Source of the DNA: Scortum barcoo
Lineage: Eukaryota; Chordata; Actinopteri; Centrarchiformes; Terapontidae
Length of the DNA: 64,000 bases
NCBI GenBank assembly: GCA_023238725.1
Contig: CM041547.1
Location: forward strand, 20,446,744 to 20,510,743
Direction of reading: 5' to 3'
Each line of letters starts with the position of its first letter. Position 1 is the first letter of the stretch. This document shows, in pieces, positions 1-13,680 of the stretch. The notes beneath the pieces are model-generated. The model saw nothing but the letters and a program-made list of their open reading frames with translations, had not been told where the DNA came from and ran no database searches. Both the position numbers and the translations under genes were made by a program.

Positions 1-830
1 TGACCAGAATGTTCACAATGAATGACCCCAAGATAATCTTGCGTGAAAAGGAACGTTTTGAAATGCACTGCAATGAGTTGCAGTCAGACCCACAGAAGTT
101 TTCTAAAAAAGAACTCGACTCATAACAGCCTACAGTTCTTTCACGTTTGTCATCATTTTTCTTTGGACATTATAAATTACATTCTTGAAGGGGTGGCTCA
201 GTATCCTGATAGAAACCGAAACATCACTTTATGATACACTATCCCTCTTGTATCCAAAAAATTGGACCACTAATACATGTGTGGAGCATGAGATTTGAGG
301 CAAAACACAGGATTTTTAAAAAACACTCTTAAAAACTTCAAAAACATCACAAAATATCTTGCAAATATCAATCAAATATCTATTGCATGTCATTGGGAGT
401 TATCACATTCAAAATGTATTGAGTATGGACCTATGAAACCTATTAATGTGGACAATAAGGACTATGGTGATGTGTTGGCTTGAGCTTTGCATTTGAGTCT
501 GTATCGCAAGACATCCATGCAAATAACTGGGTTACAATCAGTGGGACAGAGAACAGGGCAGGATTAATAATTTGCAGTGAGATTGAACATGAAATGCCTG
601 TGTTTTGCAGAATAGAAAAAATAATTGTTGTTGACAGTGTTATCTGCTTCCTTTTAAACAAGCTTTTGGTTGACCATTTCAATGAACATTTTCATGCTTA
701 CAAAATATTTGAAAGTAATGACAAAGATGCTGTTAAAGCAGACAGTCTTGTGATTTATAAGCCCTTTGATTTACAAAGTGCTTATGGTGGAGATGAGAGC
801 CAATATATTGTTCCATTATTTTCTTTGTAA
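1..830 (+). pseudogene. Degenerate 3' part of a multicopy fish transposon-like gene
   Basis: Three reading frames must be joined to follow the family resemblance. Positions 3-122 read as a charged segment around FEMHCNELQSDPQKF and end in a stop. Positions 124-200 carry a segment containing SLDIINYILEGVAQY, which resembles the D-I-M-H-D-x-LEG-V motif I recall from a large family of predicted fish proteins, possibly transposase-derived. Positions 288-480 hold RFEAKH followed, after a frameshift near 330, by LKNFKNITKYLA. Positions 480-830 are an open 116-codon tail ending VPLFSL. The stops and frame changes show that the copy is dead. The 5' part lies outside the window. The family assignment is from memory of motif patterns, not a search; that the copy is broken is seen directly. 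Confidence 0.55.
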
Positions 831-910
831 ATGTTTAAGTTGTGCCTGATCTTATTATTGTGCTAATTCCTATGGTGCTGAGGGAAGTTATTTATTTTTT
901 TGAATAAAAA
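831..910 (+). terminator. Poly(A) signal and 3' UTR of the degenerate copy
   Basis: An AATAAA lies at about 903-908, roughly 75 bases after the stop of the last open segment, in AT-rich sequence. It fits the original 3' end of the broken gene upstream and suggests the copy kept its own terminal exon. Confidence 0.4.
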
Positions 911-1455
911 AAGATAAAATGTCTGTTTGAATGATTTTATTACTTGATCACTGTTGCTGGTCAACACATTTGAACTTATGATGTAACAGTAAAGACTGTG
1001 TGATGTGTATATTAACTTTCTGCAGCCTTGCAGGTGACTACAAAATTTAACTCAGAATCCATGAGAATTATATAAACTCGGAAAAAGTGTTAAATTTAAC
1101 ACTGTGTGAGTTGAATTAACACTCACGATTTTGCTGTGTATATTTTAGTTTGTTTGTATTTCACAGCAAAAAAGTGAGAAAATTTTACATTTTAATTCAA
1201 GTTTTTATACAGATGACATTTTGCATTGTAGCAATTTCATGCAAATCTAATAAAATGATTACTATTTCTAAATAGTTTCTTTGTACAGTGTGAATAACAG
1301 TGCATAAGTGTTTGCCACCAAGCCAAACGCCGTGTCACAGAATTCAGCAGACACAAAGATGTTCCTTTTAGTCATGTTGGAGCAATGCATCATGGGTGTG
1401 ACCCCTGACCCTGACTGCAGGGGAGTGGGGTGTGTCACCATATGGTGCTGAGAGA

Positions 1456-1487
<32 letters not shown>

Positions 1488-1589
1488 CAGAAATAGAGAG
1501 AGAGTAACGGTTGGGATGATGACACCCAGGGGAGTGACACGGCAGTTGAATAGGACACGCAGAGCCAATCACATGTCAACACACAATTT

Positions 1590-1627
<38 letters not shown>

Positions 1628-3429
1628 TATATCATAGTAACACATGTAACTGCAGAGAAGCTAAACTTACACATCCCTTAAACTATAAGTCAACACACAC
1701 ACTCTCTCTCTTTCACACACACACACACACACAGAGTTATACATACACCATATCATTCAGCTGGCCTGTATCTATAAAATGCCAGTGACTTTGTGAGTCT
1801 GACTCTATGATGATTAATTCCCTTGCAGCTCCTGTCATACATCACAGCGGCAGAGCAGTGAGCTGAGCAGTGGGGATGATGAGACATGAAACCATCAGCA
1901 CACCTCACTACTAATCCTCTCTTGATTCCTTTATACCCCTCTTCCCTCTCCCTCTTTTCACAGTGATAGGGGTCAATTTGCCTCCGAGCAGCTCAGAGGT
2001 GCGATGCAGAGACCTCGCTGACAATTCTTCACCGCTTTTTTAAGCAAATATAACCACCGTATTAAAGGCGCACAGAATACATAAATGAAAATAAATGCAA
2101 ACACACTTGCATGCACACAAGCCCACAGGAGGCAGCTCTCCGTCCGGCCTGCAGGCTGCTCATCTCTGCTCAGTTCACTTGACTGAATCACACAAAGATG
2201 GAGGGGGGCGTATGACCCGTGGTTAAGCAGGCTGCTTCATAATGGATGAACACAGTCATTTGAACACGTCATATGAGTACGCATGAGTGACGATTCATTA
2301 CCTACATTTTGTCAGAGAGACTGTGTGGCCTGCAGAAGCTAAACTAAATAAAACTGTCCTGAAATGAGCTTTATAGTGATGACACTCACCACCTCAGACA
2401 GTGTGCGACCCCTCTGGGAAACAAACAGTAAGAATAGATGGATTTTTACTCTTTGCTTAAAACACCGTGATTAGACAGACTTTTTAATGCTCTTACAGTA
2501 ATTCTGAAATTAGAGCTGAAACAGCTGGTTTAATTTATCAGTTAGTCAATGGACAGAAAATTAATGGGCGACTCTCTGAATAATTGACCATTAACCATTA
2601 AGTCCATTTTTAAGCAAAAATGTCAGACATTTGGTGATTCCAGCTTCTCCAAAGTGTGGAAATGCCACTGTTCTGTCTTTTATGACAACAGACTGAATAT
2701 CTTTGCATTTGGACTGATGGTAGAAAAGAGACATCACCTTGCACTCGGTGACTTTTGTTGTTCACTCTTCACTATTTTCTGACATTTTAATACCTAATAG
2801 AATATTTAAAAAATAACAGACATGTTTATTGATAATGAAAATATCTAAAATCTGCAATACATGTTACTGTACCACAGCAAAGTGTAATATCAATGTATTA
2901 TTTATAGACAGCTGGTTGCATTCATCTTAAGTGACAGTAACAGCTAATAAACACCATGATGCACACCATACTATGAAGTTAAGTCAACTGGAGAGTCTCT
3001 GTGGGAATATTATCATGATATATACCGAGGCCTGTGGCTGCATTCATCATGAGGATCCATAGTGTAATACTGGAGACATGAAACATGAAAATCACAGCAA
3101 CTTGTCAGTGCAAATGCATAAATAAGCCAGTGGTGAGGAGCGCAGCTGGAAACAATGAGAGAGATGTTTCATCAGAGGAGGACACACAGCACAGGGTGGT
3201 GGTGTCCAGCCGATCAGCCTCACCTGCAGCCTCCTGCGCCGGATTATACCCGAGTCATCCATGGTGGGGCTCCTGGCGGGGATTTCCCCTCAATGAAATA
3301 ATCTCTTGACCCCTCAATAATCTGCGTCTTGACCCAGCAGGGCTGAGGCATCCACAGGAGCACACACCGTTCAGTGTCACGTCGAAGAAGCCCAGGAAAA
3401 CACACAAACGTCAAGCAGTCCCATACTGT
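911..3429. other. Noncoding stretch with CA/TG microsatellites
   Basis: No gene is recognised. A perfect 18-base palindrome (AGTGTTAAATTTAACACT) sits at 1086-1103 within a motif of repeated TTAACAC, which looks like the remnant of a short fish repeat. CA/TG tracts lie at 1461-1735. The rest is AT-rich sequence without exon-like features that I could support. Confidence 0.5.
1461..1735. repeat. Cluster of TG and AC dinucleotide microsatellites
   Basis: A pure TG run at 1461-1487 is followed by AC runs at 1593-1624 and 1692-1733, the last interrupted by a CT stretch. The tracts create long meaningless open frames on both strands (poly Thr-His and Val-Cys), which are not genes. Confidence 0.95.
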
Positions 3430-3960
3430 CTGGTTAAAGCGTCATTGAGGAGGCAGCCCCCCTCAGCCCCTCCTGTGACCTGCCCGCTGTGCGCGCTGCG
3501 CTGCCTCACGGAGCATCTCCGACATCCAGCCCGAGCTTCGTGCGCTTTTTATCCGTCCAGCCGAGCCGCACACGGTCAGCCGAGCCGGTACCGGACCCGA
3601 GTTTCCTCCCTGGTCTCACGGCAAACGTGAGCGTCCCCCCTCATTTGGTCACAAAGGACAGCGTGTGGAGCAGCCAGCCGATGAGCGCACACTCACGCTC
3701 CGCGCCTGGGCTGCTCGGTCGGGCTGACACCGGCGCTGATCCGCAGGAGCCTGTCTGCTCCCCTCAGCACCACAGAGGAAGTTCAGACTCCTGTCCCTTT
3801 CATTCATCCAGCCGTCTCTTCCTCCGGAGCTGCTGACTGGACGGGGCGACAGCAGCAACGCGATATTTGTAACCCTTCCTGGGATTCCCTGTCGCCCCTC
3901 CTCCTCCTCCCACACACACAGCTGAGCCTCTGCTCGGATGAATGGAGGGACATCCGGCAC
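3430..3960. promoter_or_regulatory. CpG-rich block, possible promoter or 5' exon
   Basis: This stretch is clearly richer in GC and CpG than its flanks, with many CG steps such as GCGCGCTGCGC and CCGAGCCGCACACGG. A donor-like GTGAGC occurs at about 3627 after CGGCAAAC. It could be a CpG-island promoter or first exon on the + strand, for instance for the small gene at 14.1 kb or for an unseen transcript. No initiator, TATA box or coding exon can be tied to it, so the role is inference. Confidence 0.35.
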
Positions 3961-6010
3961 GGGTCTCAGCTCAGGGTGGTGTGTGTTAAACACCCCAGGG
4001 CTGCTTTTACTGCAGCGTGGGTGGGAGAGTTCAAGCTCACACTCTGGACATCTCATCGTGTGTGTAAATGTGTGTGTGGAGGCCACATTCAGCACCACAG
4101 ACAGAGACACAGGACGCACATCAAACCTGCACTGAGGGCAAAGCTGCTGTTCACTACAGAAGAATGTAAAAACGCACTAATCTAATCATCTCTCAGGGAA
4201 AGACACCGAAGGACCTTGTTCAGGGTTAAAGGTCATTCATACCCTGTTTACTTACTTTACTTTGCAAACGTCCACATGACTATGATTTTCACTGTAATGT
4301 GAGGTGGATGCATTTGTGAATGTTTCAGGAAAATGGAAAGGTGGTATAGTTCAATCCAGGAACTTCCATTTAGGACCTTTAATGTTCTGTAGATTTCTAC
4401 TTATGGCACCCTCAAAAGTTATTTATAGAAACATTACAGAGGGTTCATTTAGAGGAACCACTGAGTTTCTTTGTTGCTAAACAAAATGGTTTTGGTTGGC
4501 CACATTTTAATAATTCTGCAGAATTACCCTGTTAGGAAGTTAACTTAACAACTACTAATAACAAAAACACAATAACCAGTTAGCTGTTTAAAACTACACT
4601 GTCACACAGTAAGTCCCTTAGCACTACCAACCTATTGTAGACTGACGAAAAGAGAGACAGAGGTGGTTATAAAAAAGCATCTGCAACGTATGACAACAAT
4701 ACCATGTACAATATAAATAGGTACATTACAAAATATAAAATATGATAGTGAACAAAACACTCCATGCACACAATAATTAAAATGCATGAGAACCGCATAT
4801 AAAATAAAAATAGCCACTATTTCAATCTCAGTTAAGATGTTAAATATCACTGGGCAATCCTCAACATTTGGAATGACATAATTAATGTTATAGAGACTGA
4901 TTAAATTTAACCAGTAAAAGCAAAAGAACAGTAGAATAAAGAATTTAATCTTAGCAAACACTTTTCATCTTTCAGTGTCAAAGCTGAGAGCACATTTTGA
5001 GCACTTTTTTTAGTTTGAGGAAATAATGTTCTATAATTGAGAGTGTGTTTTTCATCTGTTTGGGGTACTCCACACAGAATGGGAAATACATCTCAGGCAG
5101 ACGCTGAGGAGCCTGTGGCACATTGTGATGATGAGTCCATCCATCTTAATGCTTTCACAGCAAGGAGGGGATTCCCTGCATCATGGAAGAAGATGGTTGG
5201 TAACTAGCTTGTTTTTTCCCATTAAAAAGAGATATCTGAGGAACCCTCTGAAAGAACTGAAGTTGTAGGTAACTTACAATGCAAAAAATGTCATTGACAA
5301 TGTGAAGAATTAACACACGTGTCTTCTAAGTAGTAAGAGGTGCTAGTAGGTAAATGTTGTTGATGTTGTCTGGAGGAGGCCAGTCTGGCTGTTTCTCCTT
5401 TTTCCTGTCTTTTTGCCATGCTAACCACCTGCTGGCTTTACGTGCTTTATGTAACATACAGACATGAGAGTGGTATCGATCTTCTCATCTAACTATTGGC
5501 AAGAAAGCAAGTAAGTGTATTTTCCAAATATTTAACTATTACTTTAAGGCTGGGTCTGTATTATTATCCAGTCTTATGTTCATATGCTTCATATTTTCAA
5601 TAAAGAGGAGTGTTTAATCAAATACATTTTTTTTATTAACAGGTTAATCCAGCCACAGTTATCTGTGCTGAAACTTTTTATTCTTTCACGTTTACAATAT
5701 TTCTTTCACTATAGTATCACTCAGCTCAGGTGATAAAAGCAGGCCCCTTTAACAGAGTGAGCCTGTGCTGTATAGTTCATTTACCAGAAGGCTCTTCCAG
5801 ATAGCCTATAATATAATCCCTCAGCCATGACATTTGTGACCCTGAACAGAGGATTATTATGTGTGGAGAATAAATGTGTGTGCACCAACAGTTGAAACAT
5901 GCCTGTGTTAGTGTAATCTGGTTTAAACTGTACATAGTCACAATATATCTACTATTGTTTATCTTTCTGTAGAAATACATATATAAAACAAGATATGAAA
6001 TATTCCTAAA
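3961..6010. other. Noncoding stretch containing one dispersed repeat copy
   Basis: No gene is recognised. The only element I can place is the dispersed repeat at 5380-5550, listed separately. The remainder is AT-rich, with short chance open frames. Confidence 0.45.
5380..5550 (+). repeat. Dispersed fish repeat, family A, copy 1
   Basis: The segment carries GCTAACCACCTGCTGG, then GAGAGTGGTATCGATCTTC, then GCAAGAAAGCAAGTAAG, and ends near AACTATTACTTTAAG. The same block order recurs at 21608-21770, and on the opposite strand at 21155-21260 and 48708-48790, with a decayed copy near 45155. Internal recurrence shows it is a repeat. I recognise it as common in fish but cannot name its class. Confidence 0.75.
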
Positions 6011-6148
<138 letters not shown>

Positions 6149-6735
6149 CTAAAAAACACACTGGATCACACTGGGTAACACGATGTTTCCGCCCATGACA
6201 TCACTTCCATGATTGACAGGCGGGTGGCCCTTTGGCAAAGTAATTGCATAAGGCCTTGCTGGGGATTAGGACTTTCACACAGTTTTTATGTAACATATGG
6301 TCCAAGCTGCCCACACAGCCATGACCTCATCAGTGCCAGACGCGGCGGGAGATCCGCAACAGAGCGTCCAAACTCGGCCCACGCTGACCCATCCGAAAGG
6401 AAATGGGCAGGAAGGCTGCAGGGACGCTGCTGGGCTGTGTTCAAAACGACTGACTAACGCTTGTTTTTCTCTTCTGCAAGGAAGAACCCTTTTCCTCCTG
6501 CACCACCAGCTATTTAAAAGTTTCATTTGTCCTGTAAAATATCTCATGTAACCATCACTACTAATAACTAGTAGTACTAACTTTTGGTCCCTTAACTTTT
6601 TTCTCCAGCACTGCCAACTGATAAAAAATTCATTTGTTTCAAGTTGTTTTATGTTCTATATCTATTAAACATCATCCTCAGCTGCACTTTGTATTTTAGA
6701 ACATAATAAACTAGAATGGTGCTGTAGCTCAAAGC
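6149..6735. other. Short unique segment between two GATA arrays
   Basis: No gene is recognised. The part at 6180-6540 is more GC-rich than its surroundings and has overlapping open frames on both strands, none with a recognisable domain. It may be single-copy noncoding DNA. Confidence 0.35.
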
Positions 6736-6930
<195 letters not shown>

Positions 6931-7739
6931 TTCCCCTGCTGTGGCAGAATGTGTTCAGAGATGCACAAATCTAGTCAGAAAAAAAGCCCCAGTAAGCAAG
7001 CTGTTATTTGTTAGATTAAATGGAGCTGTCAGGGCCGTCTGGCTGGCAGTTGTAGAGCCAGCTCATCTAAGTGCTGATGGCTTTGCTTTGTTCTGGGGTC
7101 TGTTTGCTGTGTAAACCCTGACAAACAGACAAAACTCTTGCAGCACTGTCAACTCCCTTTCAGGCATACAAAGGCTCGCTGCCTTCCCCCTTCTGCTCTG
7201 TCAAAGTCATGAGCGTCTGCCTGTGCCGCAGTGGAGCCGGCACAGCAGGCGGGAGAGTCTATTGATTTCTGCTCCGGCACCGGCTAAACTGAGCTCGCTG
7301 TGAAAAGCCAAGTGCAGGTGGAAGTCTGGCCGGGGAGGCACACTTCATTGAGTTTCATAATGTCGTCATTATGGTCGCTGTAGAATGAACTGCTGGTGCT
7401 CAGCGGCTGCCGAACACAGACGTGATGCTGCTTTCATATCCTCTTACATAATGATTTTGTAATCCCTGTGAGTTTGGAGGCTAACAGCTGCTCAGTTTTG
7501 TTTGGAATGAGACATGATGCTATTCTTTTCATCACTGCATTACTCAAGGACAAACCATCCTAATTACCTCAGTAGTTATATCAAAAAAAAATTCTATGTT
7601 TGAAGCGGTTATAATTCATATTTTTGTATTATCTGAGGATCATTTGCTGACTTGTTTGTGAAAGGGGACACTCCTGGTGAGTATCCAGCTAAGAATTAGG
7701 TGACTGTGCGGCTCCTCTAAGCTATACTGAGCTTTACAG

Positions 7740-8050
7740 TGTCTTTGAGTTAATTGTTTGGATGTTCAGCCTGCAGCTTTGCTGTTTTGGTTCAGCACAC
7801 AGCAGACAGACAATGTTAATGTTAGCTGGTTAACATTGTGGAGCATTTAGCAGCCAAAGAGCCTAATATTTCCCTCAAGTGGTGGTGGAGACCAAAAACA
7901 GAGCTGAAAGAGAGGCCTTATTTTTTTGGTTTTTGTCTGGTGGCCAAAAACACATTTCAAACGAAAGCAAATGCTGCTCTGCATCTCCTTGTCGTATGAA
8001 TAGGCAACTGACAAGTTCACCATATCAACTTATAGAGCGTGTGGTGCTCT
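7740..8050 (+). repeat. Dispersed fish repeat, family B, copy 1
   Basis: Contains TTAGCAGCCAAAGAGCC, TTTCCCTCAAG, GGTGGAGACCAAAAACAGAG and, further on, AATGCTGCTCTG. The same ordered blocks are seen at 19790-20060 and 48860-49150 on the same strand. The recurrence shows a dispersed repeat; the class is unknown to me. Confidence 0.65.
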
Positions 8051-8254
8051 GCTGCATTTTCCACCATATCAAACATAGATCACTGACGCTAAGTGAGAAG
8101 TTAAACCAACAAAAACAAGATGTTCAGGGAGTGTTGCTCTTTAGAAGTTGTGAATATGTCAGTGCTGTGTTAGGAGTTAGTTCCCGCTGCTTTAAGAGGT
8201 AAAAACAGTTATTACGTGTAAAGGCCTTTAGCGGTATGATCCCCACTGTACTTC

Positions 8255-8494
8255 TTAACCCTGTAAAGCCTGAACCATGAAATAATTGCCAGAGAATTCC
8301 ATTTTTTTTTAACTGGGTTGTTTATTGAACCTTCTAACAAATAACAAAATGTGCATATATACTTTTTTTGTATATTTTTTGCTACAATCAGCATTTTAAT
8401 TTATTTTTTAGTTATTTTGTATCATCACACTGATGATGTAGAGGTCTCAGAAACTGATGTATCAAATATGATACATTTGGCATTAAGGGGTTAA
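8255..8494. mobile_element. Short nonautonomous element with TTAACCC ends
   Basis: The left end reads TTAACCCTGTAAAGCC, and the right end GGCATTAAGGGGTTAA is nearly its reverse complement. The interior is AT-rich and contains ATGATACA-type palindromic sequence. The 240-base size, terminal inverted repeats and lack of coding capacity fit a MITE-like element. I recall similar elements in fish. Target duplications were not clear. Confidence 0.55.
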
Positions 8495-11130
8495 ATATTA
8501 CACCTCATTTTCAACAAGCAGGCGAACGAGCCTCCTAAATGTACCCATACACACACGGACATCCATTTCCCAATCATGTTCCACTACACAAGCCAAACAC
8601 CCACACTGTCTGAAGACAGAAGACTGGACAGAAGTCTCTCTATCTCTCAAGGCACATCCCTGCTGTCATCTGAAAAGCTCAACTGTCATTTTAAAATCCT
8701 TCAAACAACCAAAAAGTTCATCATTGCCAAGGGGAAAGTAAGTGCTCTTGATTCTGGTAATGCTGAGAGGGCAGAGATACATAGTTTTCACTCAAAAACA
8801 AAGATAATTTGGATTTTTAGATCTTAATTTGAGTTATGACATAATCTTTCCAGTTCTATGGCACTAAGGAGGAAATAACATACACTGGGTTGGTATAAGT
8901 TCAGTTCCACACACACACACACACACACACAACGTGAGCAGATGGGAGCTGTGATGCTTTCCAGGTCATAGCCTCAGCTCTCATCCAGCAGCATCGCTGA
9001 AGAACAACTGTGCAGATGCCAATCATCAGTGCACTGAGCATCAGCACAAAACATGAGACTACAGTAATACAGTATGTGTTATATGTATATGTACTGTAGT
9101 GGTGTTATAAGCACATACAGCATAACTGAAAATATTTTCTTTGCTTTACCACTTTACCCTCACTTTCTTTACCTCTCATCTACGTGGACAACAGAATACA
9201 CTGCATGAATTATTGCTAAGCTCATAACGTCTCTGTCAGAATGCTTCATTTTCTATAATCGGCGGACATTTCTGTGACCCCAGTTTGTAGTGTTAATTTA
9301 TTAATTAAACTGTCACAATAACTGTTTACACGTTGCTTTTGGATGATTTTCGGCATTTACATAATGACTGATCTCCAAACTCTGTGAGTCGTGAATCAAG
9401 TTCAGCCTCTGTCGGTTCGTTGAGGCTCTACGGTCAGTCTATAAAGGGGAGTGTGAAAGAGAAAATATCCAAAGCTAGCTAGCTAAAGCTTCTGCCTCTA
9501 TTATTTTACAACAACAACAACAACAACAACAACATCTGAGTCATGCAGCACAAACAAACCGCTTCCCCCAACAGCTCTGTGCTTGCACATGTGTGTAGAT
9601 AGGACACACACGTTAACACACAGACACACACACACCTGACGCCTGTGTCAAGAGAGACCTCTAGAGGAGCAAAATTACCAGGAAACAGACACAGTGGGTG
9701 CAAACAGGGGGGTGCGCTGGTTTGCAAGGAGTCAGGATTGCAACAATTTAACACAAAGAGTGTGTGTATGTGCGTGCTTGTGTCACCATTATAGTTATTA
9801 TGGTGGATTAGATGAAATTATTGTAGGCTTCTTCTAGCTTTTTGTATCACCCGCAGAGTCCATTTTTGGCTGCTGTTGTTGCTTGTTGTTTGGTTTCCAG
9901 TTGTCCTGTGATATTAATACACATTCATGTGCGGCTCTATGAGTTCCTGATGGGAACTTCTCCTTTCACCTCCAATAAATCACCAGTGTGACTCCTTGCG
10001 GTAAGAGATGGCAGTGAAACAGAGACACCAAATGGCCACCGTGCAGTATTTCATGTTGCTTTGTGTGCCTGCAAGGGAAATTAGGACTCATCAGAATGTA
10101 TAATAATGTTTTTTTTTTTTTAATTCAAATATGACAATCAATCATCCATCTAGCATATATCTTCTCATTTAAAGGCAATAATCTGGAATTACAAATCTGT
10201 TCAGGTCAATTCATTTATGCTTGATTGATTCCTTGGGAAATAATCAAGTTGTGGTGAGGATGCCAAGAGGACGCTGGAGCAATGACTGGGTATATTTCAG
10301 GCTCATTCAAAGGTAAACGTCAATTCCTGCGTTACGTAAATTAGAGTGAGCACTGGAAGCACCTCTTAAACTGTGAGACGATTAAAGGGTCGTGGTAAGG
10401 TCCAAATTAAACACACACATACACACTGTACTTGTGCCTAATTAAAGTCAAGGTGTCAGACGATGTGATTTACAGTCTTAAATCAGAGGTGTTTAGTGTT
10501 TGTCTTGTTATTCTTGTCTGAGAAGATTAAGGTTATGAAAAAGTTTTCAATGCTCTTGTCCGTTGTCTGCCTTTCTTTCTCTAATAAAGGATTAACGTAA
10601 AATAAATATATACAGGAATATATATCTATACATATATGGAGAACAAAAATCTTTCCATCTCTTTCTTTATTTCCTCTGTATTACTCTTTCCTTCCTGTCT
10701 TTGTGCCATTCTTTAATTACACACACCCACAGACTGACGTCACCAATTAGGAGGCCAGACAGCAGCATCAGGCATTGTGGGTAATCCTTGTGGCCACCGT
10801 GTCTCATTCTGAATGAAGAGGCAGCTCTCCCGCTGGCAGCCCAAAGGCCCAGCCCAGCAGGACACCCCTAAACCCTCCTCAGCACCGCATCGCACACTGC
10901 TGCTCCTGACGAATGGGTGCCATAAGAGGATTGCTCTGTTCACTCTGGCCAAAACACACACACACACAAATTAACTAATGCACCACAACAGACAGAGACA
11001 CATACACACACACACCACAGCCACAACCCAGTGCACACAAAGTCAGCATCTACAGACACATAATGAGCAAATAATATTAGAAAAGGTGCAATGGGAATAG
11101 GTCTTGCTCTGTTGGGCAAGGCAAATGTAT
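8495..11130. other. Noncoding stretch with short simple repeats
   Basis: No gene is recognised. An AC run lies at 8909-8932 and a CAA run at 9508-9534. The remaining open frames are short and dominated by CA/TG sequence. Confidence 0.45.
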
Positions 11131-11200
11131 CTGTACAGCACAGTTCATACACACAACAATTTTAAAGTGCTTTACAGACACTTTTAATAAACTTTAAAAG
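11128..11200 (+). repeat. Short dispersed repeat fragment
   Basis: AAATGTATCTGTACAGCAC followed by TTCATACACACAACAATTT and AAAGTGCTTTACAGAC resembles a short repeat I recall from many fish genomes (tRNA- or LINE-tail-like). Only one copy is visible here, so this rests on recognition. Confidence 0.45.
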
Positions 11201-13680
11201 AACAAACATAAGAAAGTGTGAGCGCATATAGAAAAGTGGAGGCAATGCTGATATAAACAAAGCTGTTCACGCTAACATGCAGACAATCACTATGCAAACA
11301 TGCTTGTTAACATGAGATCCCTCCAGCCACTCAGATTAATCCTCTGGGGAACATAAATGACTGGATAAAGTTTAATGGAGGTCCGCTAAATAGTTGTTGG
11401 GATAGTCCAGTGTGGACATTGCTAGCCATAAACAGGAAACAGATCATTGCAAGCTTATCGGTAATGAAAGAATCAACTCTGGACACAAGGTCTCTTATTT
11501 TTAATATATTTTAAGGTGATAAAAGGTTAATTAATTAATTAATTAATAATTCATAATAACAGCATTGTTGCAAAAGCTTAAGTCAGAGTCTATAACCACG
11601 TTTCAGAGTTGATTTCAACAGTTATTTCAATTACATTTTTTAAAAATAAACAACAATTCAGTTACATGTGTCTGTTAGAGAAAATTTGTAGACCTTTAGA
11701 CAAAACCCTGTCCATTGCATCAAGTGTTGCACCTAAGAGCAGATGTGTTGTCTGCACCTAAGCTTTTTGCAAAGATAATTTAAAACTTGTAGCTACTACT
11801 AGTCTCAATACTGTGAATTCAAATTGAAAGATGTCCTGAAGGTCCTTGGTAACAAGATAATTGTTAAAGTGTTGAACACGTGTTTCTAGTTTGAACTAGT
11901 TTTTCAAGGATCCAACAGTTGAGAGCCTTCAGTTCAAATGAACAAGCTGCAGAGCTTCCCTTTACAGTCTGGTTTGAAGTGTGTGTGAAGTGGTTCTTCT
12001 TGGTTTAAAGCAACATAAACAGCACCAACACTGAGAGAGCCACTTCCTTTGTATGGTAGTTGATGTGCGGAGCGAGAGAACGATAAACCACTGAGAGAAA
12101 AAAGTAGATAGAAGAAATGACAGGAACTTTGTTGTATTATTCATCATCACTTAGCTAAAGCAACAGGGAGACCGAATCATCAACAGAGAGAAGAGACAAA
12201 GGCAGATGTTATCGGTGTGAAGTGCTTTTAGAGGGTGAGCTAATGAATTGATAAAAGGTAGGTCTTTGTTTTCATTTATGTGTATTTGTTTTAGTGTTAG
12301 TGAAATGAATTCTGATTGGGTGGCGCTTCAAAACAGCACTGGAATGAAGCCCAACCAGTGTTTTTAGTCCCTCAGATGGTTGATGAAAAGACACAGCTAA
12401 GCCTATTACAATGACGCAAAGAGCCCTGCAAGAGTGCACAACAACATCCAAAAAGTAGCACACAGCTGTAGCTTTGTGCACGGACTGATGCAACCTTTAC
12501 TGACCGCTTACATATGAACAAAATGTGGCTAGTTACATTTGGGTCTTGTGTGTAGGTTTGGAATATCAAAAATTTAAAACCATGATGTGGACAGACTTGA
12601 GAGCAGTGTTGCAGAGAGACTGAAGGGGGAAGCGAGGCGTGTCTATTGATCTGCTCCCCCTGAGGTGTCATTTCAGATGTAGAGTTATGGGACAAACACA
12701 GCTGTTTGTCGGGACATCCTTCTGCCATCCATCTACAGCCGCAGAGCCTCTGCTTGTAATACAAACATGAATCTGTCTGGGCACCTGTCATGAGATATAT
12801 CTTCCCAAAGGTGCACCCACACAGCTCAAGCATATGTAGTGTTTCATTTTTCTAGCCAGTGATTTCCTTCCTACGAGAGCAGAGGAAATTAGATGCGATA
12901 ACCAACAGGCTGCTTCCCAGAAAACAATAATGTGGATATGAGAGAAATGATGAGGAAGACGACAACGTACAGCTTCTGTGAAGTCAGTTTTCTCCCAGGA
13001 ACTGATTTTCACCCACTTACATGTAGATACATATCTTACATATAGATATATAATTTGCAAATACATAGATACTTGTGAGGCAGATAATAGAATAAAAAAA
13101 GATAAATAATAAATTATTATTATTATTATTGTTGTTATTGTTGTTGTTGTCGTTGTTGGTGGTGTTAAGTATAGTTAGTATAGTTAAGTATAAACCTCTA
13201 ACAAACACTTTATATCTTCATTAACATTTACATGTCTTTATAACAGTTTGCATTAAAACAGTTAGCATAGTTTTATCTCCATTAAAAGGAAAACAATTTG
13301 TGATTCTTCTGTAGTAATCTAAAAGGCATTGTTTACTTGAAATAAATTTATTAAGACAAGAAATCTGAGTATATCCTGTTAAATCAGGACACATACACAC
13401 TGAGTAGTGCTCCATCTGAATCATTATCACCACTATTGGCAGCATCACCCTGAATTAACATTACCATTGACAGTATTTTCTGTCAAAATCTAATGAATCT
13501 GATCTAAAATGCATCCAAAAAGTGATAATCATAATGATGGTGACAATACACCATCATCATCATTTGGAGCTCAAGTTGGATTTTCATTGAGTAAAACTAT
13601 GAAAAAAACTTAACTTTTATACACTTCAATAACCAACAGTGCAGTTCAGTAACTCAAATACTTTGCTGACAGGTGGCAGG
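11201..13680. other. Noncoding AT-rich stretch with trinucleotide tracts
   Basis: No gene is recognised. A TTAA run lies at about 11528-11547, and ATT followed by GTT trinucleotide tracts at 13113-13158. Open frames on both strands near 12.3-13.1 kb overlap one another and have no recognisable domain. Confidence 0.45.
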
